A stretch of DNA of 64,000 bases from Pollenia angustigena (lineage: Eukaryota > Arthropoda > Insecta > Diptera > Polleniidae): positions 68,543,393 to 68,607,392 of the forward strand of contig OV884059.1 of NCBI GenBank assembly GCA_930367215.1. Reading direction: 5' to 3'. This document shows, one piece after another, positions 45,228 to 55,790 of this stretch. The position numbers and the translations under genes are program-made. Each line of letters begins with the position of its first letter. The first letter of the stretch is position 1. The notes beneath the pieces are model-generated. The model was not told the origin of the DNA. It did not search any database and worked only from the letters and a program-made list of their open reading frames with translations.

Positions 45228-46068
45228 CAGTGATGGAAAATTTAAAAATTTAGATGGTACTGACCACCAAGCATAACATTACTTTTTTCAACATAATGGT
45301 ACTTTTTCTTGGAAAATAAATTTAAAAATAAAAAACTAAAATACATATTTTTTTTGTTCATATCTCAGCCATTTATGAACTGAGCTGACTAAATTTCAAC
45401 AGCAAAATTCTGATAAGGATAACTGGCATTAAAATATACCAACCCAATTAAAAAAAAAAATTTGTTTTTATTCTGGTAGACAAATGCCAAATGCTTTTAA
45501 ATTTTAGAGGGCTTTTTATTAAAAATCGCAATCAAACTTTTTTATAACTTAAATTTTTTGATATCATAAGTTTTTTTCTTCCCCTGTAAAAAAACCAAAA
45601 AATCGAGTTACACCTTTTTTATGTTAAGCCATCAAAATATACTTTTGATAAGAATAAATTTTGTGTAGGCAACGGAGTTGAGGTTTTTGTACCGGAGTCG
45701 AAGTACCAACAAAAACATGTAATAAATTTCAAAACAAAAATACTTCGAAATTGGATATGCAATATTTAAAATATTGATTCGAAATTTTAACTGAATCCTT
45801 TTCTTGCTATATATAACAATTTAAGAAGTACTGCAATAAAAAAAGTTTAAAGTCAAATAAGGACCAGTCACATACACATTTAGCATTAAGGTTAGATTAA
45901 AAGTCGGAGTTGGAATTTCAGTGGTTGGAGTCGGAGTTAGTACTTTTTGTTGACGACTCCACAGCCCTGGTTGTCAATGTTAAAAAAATATCAACGCTAA
46001 ATTTCTAAACAAACAACAAAGGAAAAAGTACTGAAAATAGTACCATAGTACTGAAGTTTCCATCACTG
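45228..46068. mobile_element. 841-bp hAT-type MITE in array unit 2
   Basis: ACATACAA at 45220-45227 and 46069-46076 flank CAGTGATGGAAA and its exact complement TTTCCATCACTG. No transposase. The GGAGTCGGAGTT repeat (45885-45969) lies inside. Confidence 0.92.
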
Positions 46069-46189
46069 ACATACAATATACTTCATGGCTGTCCAAAGGA
46101 AAGTTAAGGTAAAATGTAACAAGAAGATACAGTATAATATTCTGGTAGTACATATATAAAGTCATTTCTGAAAATTGAAGAAATAGGAC

Positions 46190-46290
46190 CAGGGCTGCCA
46201 GATTTGACGATATATCGTCATTTTGACGATTTTTTTGTTCCGAAATTAGCAATATTTCAGTACAAAACTATCTACATATTTTAGTAAGAA
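46190..46290. mobile_element. Left-end remnant of the hAT in the preceding array unit
   Basis: CAGGGCTGCCAGATTTGACG follows AATAGGAC at the same position of the unit as in the complete copy (46615). It is cut off near 46290 and the array sequence resumes out of register, at AATGTTGAATG. Confidence 0.8.
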
Positions 46291-46411
46291 ATGAATGAAA
46301 AAATGTTGAATGTAATATAAAGTAACCTTCGGAAGGAAATAATTCCCAGTTTCTTTTTGTTAAAATTGTTGAGTTAAATACATTCAATTTATAAAGTATC
46401 ACTATCCAGTG

Positions 46412-46476
46412 TGACACAAAGAATGCTGACGAAGTCCGTAGCGGGCCAGAAAATGCATTACAGTCTGCTGGTGTCT
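46412..46476 (+). ncRNA. Hammerhead motif, array unit 3 (degenerate)
   Basis: Same layout as unit 2, but stem II is GTCC/GGCC and inner stem I is CAGTCT, each losing a pair. Confidence 0.5.
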
Positions 46477-46614
46477 AATAATTGTAAATTTTTCTGTACA
46501 TTCAATATACCTCATTGCTTTCCAACGGAAGGCTAAGGTAAAATGTAACAAGAAGATACAATATAATAGTCTGGTAGTGTATAAAGTCATTTCTGAAAAT
46601 TTAAGAAATAGGAC

Positions 46615-47642
46615 CAGGGCTGCCAGATTTGATGATTTTTTGTTCCGAAATTAACAAAGTGCCGTTTTGCTGATTTTTTCTAAAAAGTGACGATTTTTTC
46701 AGTCTCCAAAGTCTGAATAAAACATTACACTTTCTGACACGCTCGTTTTTTAATCTTGGAATGTTTAACAGCCGTACCTTAAGAAGAGCGTAAGGTGGAA
46801 CGTTTTCTTTCGCTTACCTTTTACGTTGATATGCCGTACCAAAGCAAGAGCGTCAACATTCTGTCACGAACAGAAGTGATAGCTTTTTTGTTTATTAACA
46901 CCCACAAATTATAAATAAAAATGGAGGTAAAAACGCTAGATTGACCCAAAATATTCAAATTGCCATTTTTAATTAACAATAGCGGCCAACTTCACTATGA
47001 AACGAGCTATCAAAATCGGGTTTTCCGTTTGCAAAGCGTTGGAGCCGCTCTATTTAGGTATGCTTAATATAATTTTTTTGAAAACTAGAAAACGCGTGCC
47101 GCTTTTGTTTGGGTCTGTTATTAAAAGTCTTAAAAAAATTTTTAAATGATTACCTTTAGAGTGCAAGAACAACAATGTTACACTTTGTTTATCTTTCGTA
47201 AAACCATCATTGAATGAACCTTTTACGATACTCTGTATAAATCATATTTTTAACAAATATACGGCGAACATTTCACGATTTGTAAGACAATTCTTGACAT
47301 GAAAGACTCGTTAAATAATCTTTACCCACGTCTTAAACGATTCCCACAACGATTGTATTACAGTTTTGCCGTGTGAGGAATAGTCTACGATTAAAAAATG
47401 CGGTCGTCCATGATCAAAGACTAAGACTACCAGTAACTCTTACACGATTGAAAACGCTAGTTGGGTATGGAGTAATTATGTTGTTTGGAGGTTTTTTTTA
47501 TAAAAATCGAACAAAAATTGTGAAGAAAACTAAATTTGAAGTTGTACGATTTTTTTGACGATTTTTCGAAACGTGAAAGACGATTTTTTTATTTTTTCTC
47601 AGGAAATTGACGATTTCCGTACAAATTTATCTGGCAGCCCTG
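46615..47642. mobile_element. 1028-bp hAT-type element in array unit 3
   Basis: AATAGGAC at 46607-46614 and 47643-47650 flank CAGGGCTGCCAGAT and its complement ATCTGGCAGCCCTG. Repeated GACGATTTTTT motifs fill both subterminal regions. Interior sequence (ACACGCTCG, CTTTTACGAT, AATAGTCTACGATTAAAAAATG) recurs in diverged form at 61436-61990. No transposase motif. Confidence 0.9.
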
Positions 47643-47737
47643 AATAGGACTATTACAAAAAAGCTTTATAAAATACGTAACTGAAATTTAGCTCATAGAA
47701 TAAATTCGAAAAATAAAAAATGTTGAATATAAATTTT

Positions 47738-48587
47738 TTACCACAAAAGAAAAAAAAATTTGTGATTTATCCCTGCAGGAAATGCCAATAGTGAATCTGT
47801 ACTGATTCACTTTTGTCACTGACTTATTATACCCCAGGCAATGTTATTTACAATAGACATTTAACATGTGCGTGTCATTGGAGATCTAATACTGACGTTG
47901 GTACTACTGACTAGGTAGTTCCTATGGAAACATATGTAGACATTGGAACCAGAAAATCGCTGGTACATTTAAGTAAAATTAGTCTACACTTTTTGTAAGA
48001 ATACGAAATCATTACAATCTTATTTTATTATTTCTTCAACTTTTATAGGAATTGTACTTCTCAGTTGTTATTGATAAAATCTTTTTCGTATTAAAGCCAA
48101 ATATAGTGGCAAATGTAATGTAGTCTTGACACTTCGTTGGCAATGTCACCAATATAGTCGACAAAACTGGTGACTTGGAGACACTTGCACCCAGGTTTCC
48201 TTTAGGGATGTTACATTTTCCAAATTTTGACCATTGCTCACAATATTTAGTAGAAGAATAGAAGTTTGGCACTTCTTGTTTGCAGCATATGTATAAAGTT
48301 CCGCACTTCAACGAACATTTTAGCAACCATAACACAAATGCATACACACACACGTGCACATGGCAAACCGTAACCTCTAAAAAAACTTCTAATCTTCACT
48401 GCTACATGATGTTCATAGTTTGTTTGCTACTGCGGCTGTGGCTATGGCACTTGCATTCATGCTACAATTACCAAACACAAATGTGATCCACAACTAAAAA
48501 TACATGAAACATTTTATACACATTTAACTAAAATCTCCTTCTTTTAAACTTTAAAAAATTCCATACAAAATTGTACAGTTTTCCATA
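47738..48587. other. Non-coding or unassigned stretch
   Basis: Holds a 107-codon minus-strand ORF (48036-48359; contains YCEQWSKFGKCNIPKGNLG) that matches nothing I know. It could be an exon or chance. No terminal repeats seen. Confidence 0.4.
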
Positions 48588-49016
48588 CACGCAGAGAAAA
48601 AACATGATTAGTGAATGGTCACTATGACCATTTTTATTCATATTTGCCAAATATATTTAGCCCAAAAAAAAAAATTTATTATAGTCCTAATATAACTTAA
48701 AAAAGTATTTTTTGTCCTTCACATTTTCATTATCACTATAATAATATTGTATGGTATTTTACACCTTAAAATTTACTCTGATCTAGCTAAACATATTAAA
48801 TTATGTGAAATGTTTGCTACTATAATATATTTATTTTCAACAATACAATAAAAATCACAATATGAGTTAAACACAAAAAGTATGGTTAATACCATAATTT
48901 TTGTTTGCTTTTAAACACATTCTATAAATGAGCGAACATTTATTGTCGAAACAAACAGTGTGTGTTTATACAGAAACAATTTTCTTCAGTCCGCGAGCGT
49001 CAGTTAATCGGGAAAC

Positions 49017-49247
49017 ATGAATAATTACAAAATTATTAAGAAGTTCTTTGGGGAGAAAAAGGCCATCATGCCTTGCAAAATTGACGAAATTAATTATTAT
49101 ACGTTTAATGAAACAGGTGAGTTATTTATATATATAAATACATTTTATTGTAATCAAGTATAAAAATTAAATTACGTTGTCTTTCTTGCAGCCAAAAAAA
49201 CCAGCAACATTAAAACCGGCATAGATATTTTTTCAATTGCTGTTTAA
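49017..49247 (+). CDS. Putative two-exon micro-ORF (51 aa) of a TA-flanked element
   Basis: ATG at 49017. Exon 1 (49017-49116) ends ...ACAG before GTGAGT. The intron, 49117-49191 (75 nt), ends TTTCTTGCAG. Exon 2 (49192-49247) reads to a TAA. The joined product starts MNNYKIIKKFFGEKKAIMPC and ends IKTGIDIFSIAV; it has no domain I recognise. An initiator-like TCAGTT lies at 49000-49005, 12 bp upstream. Intron length and both splice sites are typical of flies. It may be the remnant of a transposase gene whose middle was deleted, leaving the first exon and a following one. Function unknown; expression untested. Confidence 0.4.
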
Positions 49248-49373
49248 GAAAATATTAAAATAGTGGATTTCATAATATAAATAATAGTAAGTTTGTGTTT
49301 AACTTTATTTTAACAAGTGTTAAATGTATGTATTCAATTTGATTTTTTAATATTCATGTTATTTTGTATATCG

Positions 49374-49628
49374 AAGCCTTACTTTCTCAACCTCGTATCT
49401 TAAAAATACGGTTTTGAATTTTTCATATCAAACGACTGCTATTTTTGTGTTCTAACAATGCAACAACTTATTCTTTCAATACAATTTAAATAGTTGTAAT
49501 CAATTCTTTAATAATTCCATTTTAACTTTAACCCAAGCACCGAAGTATACAAAGATAAAACGTTTTATTTTCTCTCCTAAAAAGTTGTATTTTTTTAGGA
49601 TACGAGGTTGAGAAAGTAAGGCATCGAT
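49374..49628. mobile_element. ~255-bp nested MITE
   Basis: GCCTTACTTTCTCAACCTCG on the left and its exact complement on the right, continuing to about 40 bp, flanked by TA. Inserted in the element at 48588-49883. Confidence 0.8.
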
Positions 49629-49885
49629 ATGTAATTTTATTAATAAAAATTATATTTTTGTTATTAAATTTTTTATTGGTTTTATTGTGAGAACCATTTA
49701 ACATGTTGAAATAGACATTTTGCATGGTGTTGGGAAATATAGAAACATGGTTTGCGTTTTTCTTCTAAACATAATAATATGTTTGAGACAATTAACTTAA
49801 GACGTGTTTGACACAATCATAACCACAAACATTAATGATAGTTTGCGATTGTGATTGTATCAACCATGTTTTTTCTTTGCGTGTA

Positions 49886-50864
49886 TACAGTATGTATGAA
49901 CATTTGGTGTAAGTAATAACACGTACAAACAACACAAAGTCATTTCATTCGTTCGATGTTGAGTTGGAAAAAAATATAATTCCTCTCAATTTATTTTGAT
50001 ATTTTAAAAAGTTTTTGATAGCATTTAAAAAGTTTTTACATTAACAAAATACCGTTAAAGTTTTCTTCAGAATTACACAAATTCCTTTTTGTATGCAAAT
50101 CAAATCCACATAAAAAATATCGAAGATGTTTCTTTTACACGTTTAGAAAAGCGGACGAATGAATTTGCAAAATCAGTGTTCTGGCTTCCTCTTTAGCGAG
50201 AGTTTTAAATGAAAAACGAAAACATGCTTAAAATTTTTTTGAAATGTGAAAGTCACATATTGCAACCTCATAATGGAAATTATTTTTAAGGAAAATTAAA
50301 CAATAAAAAATCGAAGGGTGGTCAGTTTTATAGATTTGCAAAGCAGACAACAGAACCGGAATTAACTTCTAACCAGATTAACTAAATCAATGGGTCTAAA
50401 AAAATAAGGCGTCAAAAATGTTTATTATTTTTACAATACATACCTACATATTTAAAAAAAAGGTTAAAAGAAAAAAATTTAATTGCTTATTCTTCACAAA
50501 TAAACCTTTAAAAAAGAAAATAAGCTTGATATGGGCATTTCCATTTTGACGTGTCGTGATATTGGTACCACAAAATTTAAAAAAATTAAATGAAGAAGTC
50601 AAATTTGTAAAATCGGTTTTTATATAAACAAATTAATGAAAAGATTACAGCAGTCGACGCTAAGGATTTGCAGATATAAGCAAAAATATGCGTTGGCGTG
50701 ACGTTAAAAAAACGGAAGTGTATTTTGACTTGCATTACAAAACTGAATAAGATTGCGAATTGAGCAAGACGTTTTGTATAAAACCTTTTTTAGTAAGATT
50801 TGGACTTATATAGATTTCTTTTTCAAGCTACCAAATTTAAAAATCTTTGCTCGTTTAAAGGTAC
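49886..50864. other. Non-coding stretch
   Basis: ATATGGGCATTTCC at 50531 resembles the end of the MITE at 50865. Nothing else recognised. Confidence 0.45.
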
Positions 50865-51019
50865 ATATGGGCATTTTCAGCGAAAAGTCTACTTTTTTTT
50901 AATGTAACGCCAGAAATATAAAAAATTAAACTATACATATAAAATTGTTTGAGAAACAATTCAAATTACTTCTGGCGTTACGTGACAAAAAGTAGTCTTT
51001 TCGCTGGAACTGCCCATAT
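50865..51019. mobile_element. 155-bp MITE with 50-bp arms
   Basis: ATATGGGCATTTTCAGCGAA and CTACTTTTT...GTAACGCCAGAA on the left are mirrored by TTCTGGCGTTACGTGAC and TTTTCGCTGGAACTGCCCAT on the right. Confidence 0.8.
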
Positions 51020-51744
51020 TTGATAAAAAAAATCAATTTTTTTTATAAAAATTATTAAAAAATATATTAAACGCTTATATCTTAGAAAACAAGCTTTATT
51101 CTTGATAACCCATATTTTGTTTAGAAAATATGCAACATCACTTATGAAAAACTTAAGATTGCCTACGTAGAGTATGCAGAATGTTCGAAGAGGCAACCAT
51201 TTTTCCTGTGGTAAGTAATGAGCAATTTTGGTGACTGATTAAACCTCCATTTGAGCTTTTTTTTAATCTGTTTGAATATTTCTTTACAATCCATACAAGA
51301 GGCAACAACAACAGTAGAAATGAATTAATGCAAAAGAGACTATGTTGTCGTTGCTACCTGCCGCTTGATTATTTTAGTTTGAGCTTCACAAATTTACTGT
51401 TTTTTTTGTTGCTATTTTGCTTAATTTGCATTCATAATATTCTTATTGCATGGGAAGTATTTCCTGGCAAAATAGATTTAATTCGTTAATAAAAGTTAGA
51501 GTTTGGCCAAATTAAATAATATAGACATCATTTTGTATAAATTATAACTACGTAACTACGATTGTAAACCTGATGATCCATTTTTACATTATATGACGTT
51601 TTCATACCGTTCGAAAGATAAAGAGACGACGCGTCGACTAAGAAAAACATTTACTTCAATTTAGGACTCAAGAGAATATAGGTTTACACTCTAAGCTTGG
51701 GTTTGAGATTTCAATTAAATAGGGTTAAATAAGCTGATAATCTC
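51020..51744. other. Non-coding stretch
   Basis: Nothing recognised before the LINE fragment. Confidence 0.45.
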
Positions 51745-53040
51745 ATCTGCTTTGCAGATTGTAAGCTCCTGGAGTACCTGCTGTGGACTGACACCAAGTC
51801 CACAGCAAACTGAGTTAGTACTCTTCACTAGGAAGTACAAAATTGGTAGCTTTAGGCTTCCTAGGCTAAATAGCACGGAGCTGATAATCTCAAACAATAC
51901 CAAACGCGTGATTATCGGTAGTAAACTATCTTGGGAACTTAACGTTCGGTCGAGGGTTGATACAGCCATTGTGACATTATGCACCTGCAAGAGATCTGTG
52001 GACAAGAACTTGGGCCTTAGCCCCTGGGCCTTGAATATATCCTCTTTGCCATAGGTAGGGGGCGGTACTGCAGGATGCTTGAGAAAGTATATAGGTTGGT
52101 TGCTTTGATGATCGCGGTTCACTTTGGTCGACATCGACAAAGACCCTGTTTACTATGTTTAACTAGTTTCCGGTTAACATCATGGCCGAACAGCTGGCAA
52201 TAATTCCCGCGATTAGGCTGAGGGCGGTTGACCTATAAGCTACGTAGGACTACGGTCATGCCAGGGTCACGCTGCGTGCATAATATGATCTGGCGGGACT
52301 GTATCATTGCACTCCGGAACCCTTTTTCGGTGCATTTTTCACAGCTCATCATGGTAATGGTGATGAGCTGTTCGATAACATGCGACCTCTGGAACTGTCC
52401 CTAAGGGTCTACACCGATGGCTCCAAGAAGGGTAGTAAAGTGGGTGGAGGTTTTTTTATAATGTATATATAACTAGCGGGCCCGTTGCCTGCTTCGCACG
52501 GCAAAACAAAATAAGGAAAGAAACACACTTGTTTTTAATAAAGTTGGTTTTCCTGCGGCAAAAACACACTCACTTCACATACGCACCGCACACACATGCG
52601 TTATCGGATTTCAACCAAACTTCATATAAACCATATATGGGCCACTGCCTACGTAGTGTATAAGTTTGGTTGAAATCGCACGACGCGTTTATGAGTAGTT
52701 CGGCGACGTACATATACGGACTTATTTTTATATATATAGATAACTTTATTTATAAAAAGATTGTATCTGCCAACCTGCTTCAACAATGCCTAAAAGGCGC
52801 TGAAGCTCTAATATAATAGTGGAATGCCGGATGTCTCTAAATTAGATGGCGGAACATTTCAGGGTAACGGTGGCGTGGCTACCTGGGCACAGCGGATGCC
52901 GGGGCAAACAAACTGCATACGGTCTGGCCAAACAGTGCTGTTTCTTGGACTACATGTTCTTCGACGGCCTGATCGACAATTCAATGGCTCCTATTTCCGT
53001 GTGCGAAGGAATTCTTTCTTTCGAACTATTACATTTAAAA
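51745..53040 (+). pseudogene. LINE fragment: RT thumb to RNase H, interrupted by a Helitron-like insert
   Basis: Reads QIVSSWSTCCGL, QQTELVLFTRKYKIGSFRLP, IIGSKLSWELNVRSRVDTAI and CTCKRSVDKNLGLSPWALN, the RT thumb of a fly LINE of the I/LOA/R1 type. RNase H begins at about 52408 with VYTDGSKKGSKVGGGFFI. After an insertion (52473-52740) comes NLLQQCLKGAEALI, then VAWLPGHSGCRGKQTAYGLA at about 52868, the HSG block of RNase H. Several frame changes; the 5' RT palm is absent. Different from the LOA-like copy at 6-11 kb. Confidence 0.75.
52473..52740 (-). mobile_element. Short Helitron-like element inside a LINE RNase H
   Basis: On the minus strand it begins TCTATATATATAAAAATAAG and ends GCAACGGGCCCGCTAG next to T. 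GGGCCC can form the small 3' hairpin expected before CTAG. About 268 bp, no coding content, no target duplication. Confidence 0.55.
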
Positions 53041-53050
53041 TAAAAACAAA

Positions 53051-54559
53051 TTCTAAAAAAAAATAGAAATAGGCATTTATTATTTTTTTTTTATATTTTC
53101 AAACAATTCCATTTTGAATAAATTTTTGGGGTTCTTTTAAAATGTTGGCACTTTTGTAGAAAAAAAAGCTTTTTTAATTTTTTTTGTTTCAAAATGGTGA
53201 CATTTTTGTCTGTTTGTAGGTAGATGTTAGATGTGGACAATGTTAACGAGTGTTTCACATTTTTGATGGTATATGTTATATTCTGATCAGTGTAAAAAGC
53301 CTATTAGCGCTGTAATTTTAAAAGTGGTTTTATTTCGTTGAACTTATGCACATATTCTGGTACCAAAGGCAATTATGGTCGTGACTTGGTAAGAAAAGGT
53401 TTGTGGGCAACAAGAAGAGAAAATAATATTTTTGCCAAGAAATCGATTAAATAATTGTAAATTTAAATTTTTATACAGCTTAAAAATAACCGTAACAATT
53501 TATTGCTTTAAATATCCCAAATAATTTCTCTGCCAATATGGAAAAGTAGCTTATGACGAATTTTGTTGCTTGCAGTTTTTTTTTTTGCTTTAAGTCTGTT
53601 AATTATTGTAATAGAAAAAACTTTAATAGAGGCTAAAAGCAAAAGTAAAAAAAATAAATATTAAAGATTTTAAAACTTTTCTAGTTGTTATAACTAAATT
53701 TTGTCTTATGTCGACTTTAGCTACTTTGCCATATGACCACCGATATGTTTACATTTAAGATGGTACTTAAAATTGTGCAAATGGAATTAATAGTCATACT
53801 TATATTGTTGCATATTAATGAACCTGCGTTAGAAAAGCTATGCACTATAAAAACATATTAGTGCAAAGCAGCTTAAAAGGTTAAGCAAATAGTGGCATTA
53901 CTAAAGTTTAATTGCAAAAATGTTATCTATAATATCAAGAAATTGATTATACATTAATTGTTATTGAACATTTGCAATTGCAATTACAGGATTTTTTAGT
54001 TGACATTTTGCGATAACAATACCATTGGAAGTATTTAAAAAGAAAACGTGGATAGTTTATCCTTCTATTGGACATCACTCCGTTATTATTGAATCATTTT
54101 TAACTAAATAATTAATTAATGTTTTTATTTGCGATTCGATATCTTTAAAATTGTTATTTTAAATAATATTGTTTGCAAGTATGAGTTTAACATATTTTCA
54201 TTGCTGTATTATTGCTGATTTTGTGATGTTTTATTACATTTTCTTTTAAACAAATCGAATAAAATGAATTCCATCATCGCAATTTTTAGTAACTAATTTC
54301 CAAGGGCAATGAAAGCATATTTCGTTCGTGTTTCGATGTGGAAGTTGCGTGAAAAATTTTAGTCCTCGTATAGACAAACATTTCTTTTACTGTATTAAAG
54401 GTTTAAAAAAAACAAGTAAAAGTGCTATATATGGCTGTGCCGAATCTTTGAAACCCTTCACTGGCAGTAAGAATATTTCGGGCTTACGCCCTATATGGGA
54501 TCTATAAATTATTAATTTATCTTTATAAAAACGGACGAAAAACGGAATGAAAGATTCTT
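53051..54559. other. 1.5 kb A+T-rich stretch
   Basis: Contains the dispersed GGCTGTGCCGAATCTT repeat at 54413-54520. No gene. Confidence 0.5.
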
Positions 54560-54708
54560 AAACAACAAAAGTTAGAAAATCCAACCGAACTCGATACGAA
54601 GCCACTGCGAAAGCTGTTACGAAATCAGCCCGATCTGACAAAAAATTAACATATGAAGCCGAAGTAGCAGCAGGGTCAAAAAATATTCGAGAACTTTATA
54701 ATATACAT

Positions 54709-54943
54709 AACACTACGTGACAGTTTCCTGACCAAATCAATTTGACACCTAATCTTTCTGTAAAATTTTCCGCTGAATCCGAATATGAAGTCAGAAAAGT
54801 AGAACAGTTTTTGAGATATTCCAAAATAACCGTTATTTGTGTTTTTAAAAAAAATAATGTTACTGAAATGCAAATATCTTCATTTCATTATGTATTTATT
54901 TCTTTTTAGTAAAAGGTTCGACTTTGTTGAAATTTTGTCACTT
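54709..54943. mobile_element. ~235-bp MITE in the RTE relic
   Basis: ACACTACGTGACAGTTTC and the complement of ACACTAAGTGACAAAATTTC bound a segment that splits two adjacent LINE protein blocks. Confidence 0.65.
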
Positions 54944-55017
54944 AGTGTAATTGGTCGCATTACAAATCAAAACATGAACCGTAAAACTATCTTAAAGGAT
55001 AAAAATGGACAACTGCT

Positions 55018-55355
55018 TAAGCCTAGATAACACTGTCTCACAAGTCTAAAATATTCCATAATACTTTGTGCGATAGAAATCTAATGAGTTTTGTTGCGAC
55101 TGTCAAAAAATCTAATGTAACATGACAGTTTGTGTTCAGAACATCTTACAGAGTATAAACACTCACACATGAAATAAAATGCAACCCTGATCCAATGAAA
55201 AGTATTATTGTTTAGAAATTTTTCAAAAAACGATGAAGTCGTATGGAATGTCAAACTTATGAAAAAAGTTTGACATCCCCAAAACTCATTAGATTTCTAT
55301 CTCACAAAGTATTATGGTATACGTAAGACTTGTAAGAAAGTGTAATCTAGGCTTT
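55018..55355. mobile_element. ~338-bp MITE with ~70-bp arms in the RTE relic
   Basis: AAGCCTAGATAACACTGTCT and CCATAATACTTTGTG...ATCTAATGAGTTTT on the left are mirrored on the right (AAAACTCATTAGATTTCTAT to ATCTAGGCTT). It separates KDKNGQLL from NVDEQTRRL, in-frame neighbours in the LINE. Confidence 0.85.
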
Positions 55356-55790
55356 ACAAATGTAGACGAACAAACTCGTAGATTGAGAGATCACTTCGAG
55401 TCTATAAGCAATTTTACCGAAGAAAACAACTACACAGGAAACAACGCATTCTCTCAAACCACTACAACAATTGGCACCTCAATTTCGGATAACCCATCGG
55501 ACATCGAAAAGGTTTCCACCGCTATTTCAAAACTGAAACGAAATAAGGCACCTGGAGAGGTGTCATTCCCCTGAACTCCTTCAGAAAAGCACCTCTACAT
55601 CCGCGGAATAATTAATCCCTTACCTTAACAACGCTTGGATAAATGAAGAATTTCCAACCGCATGGACCAAAGGCGTCATCATAAAGCTACCCAAAAAAAA
55701 AAAAAAAAACGATTTGACTATATGTGACAATTGGAGAGGTATTACCCTTTTCAATGCAATCAACAAGATTTTTGCAATAATTATAATTTT

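Larger units (their letters stand above)
44316..47737 (+). repeat. Tandem array (2.8 units) of a 386-bp hammerhead-bearing unit, interrupted by three elements
   Basis: Unit starts, taken at the ribozyme core, are 44316, 45148 and 46426. Removing the 444-bp MITE plus TA from the first gives 386 bp. Each unit runs from the ribozyme through ATTACATTCTGCTGGTGTCT, a GCTATCC-AAA-GGATAGC hairpin, AATGTAACAAGAAG, AATAGGACTATTAC, AATAATTCCCAGTTTCT and GTATCACTATCCAGTGTGACAC into the next ribozyme. Unit 1 is truncated at its left edge inside the ribozyme, and the third ends at about 47737. No coding content. Confidence 0.88.
48588..49883 (+). mobile_element. 1.3-kb TA-flanked element with a small spliced ORF
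   Basis: CACGCAGAGAAAAAACATG and the complement of CACGCAAAGAAAAAACATG, flanked by TA (48586-48587, 49884-49885), the same end type as the MITE at 44368-44811. It contains an apparent two-exon mini-gene (49017-49247) and a nested inverted-repeat element (49374-49628). Confidence 0.82.
54560..55790 (+). pseudogene. RTE-like LINE relic (pre-RT and start of RT) with two MITE insertions
   Basis: Blocks in order: YEATAKAVTKSARSDKKLTY, EAEVAAGSKNIRELYNIHN, insertion, GRITNQNMNRKTILKDKNGQ, insertion, then NVDEQTRRLRDHFESISNFT, DIEKVSTAISKLKRNKAPGE, LPKKKKKN and CDNWRGITLFNAINKIFA. KAPG and WRGITL with the preceding DEQ-R--HF are RT entry motifs of RTE-type elements. The catalytic part downstream is absent after about 55790. 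A frameshift follows KAPGE, and an A-run near 55690-55710 may have slipped. Confidence 0.75.
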
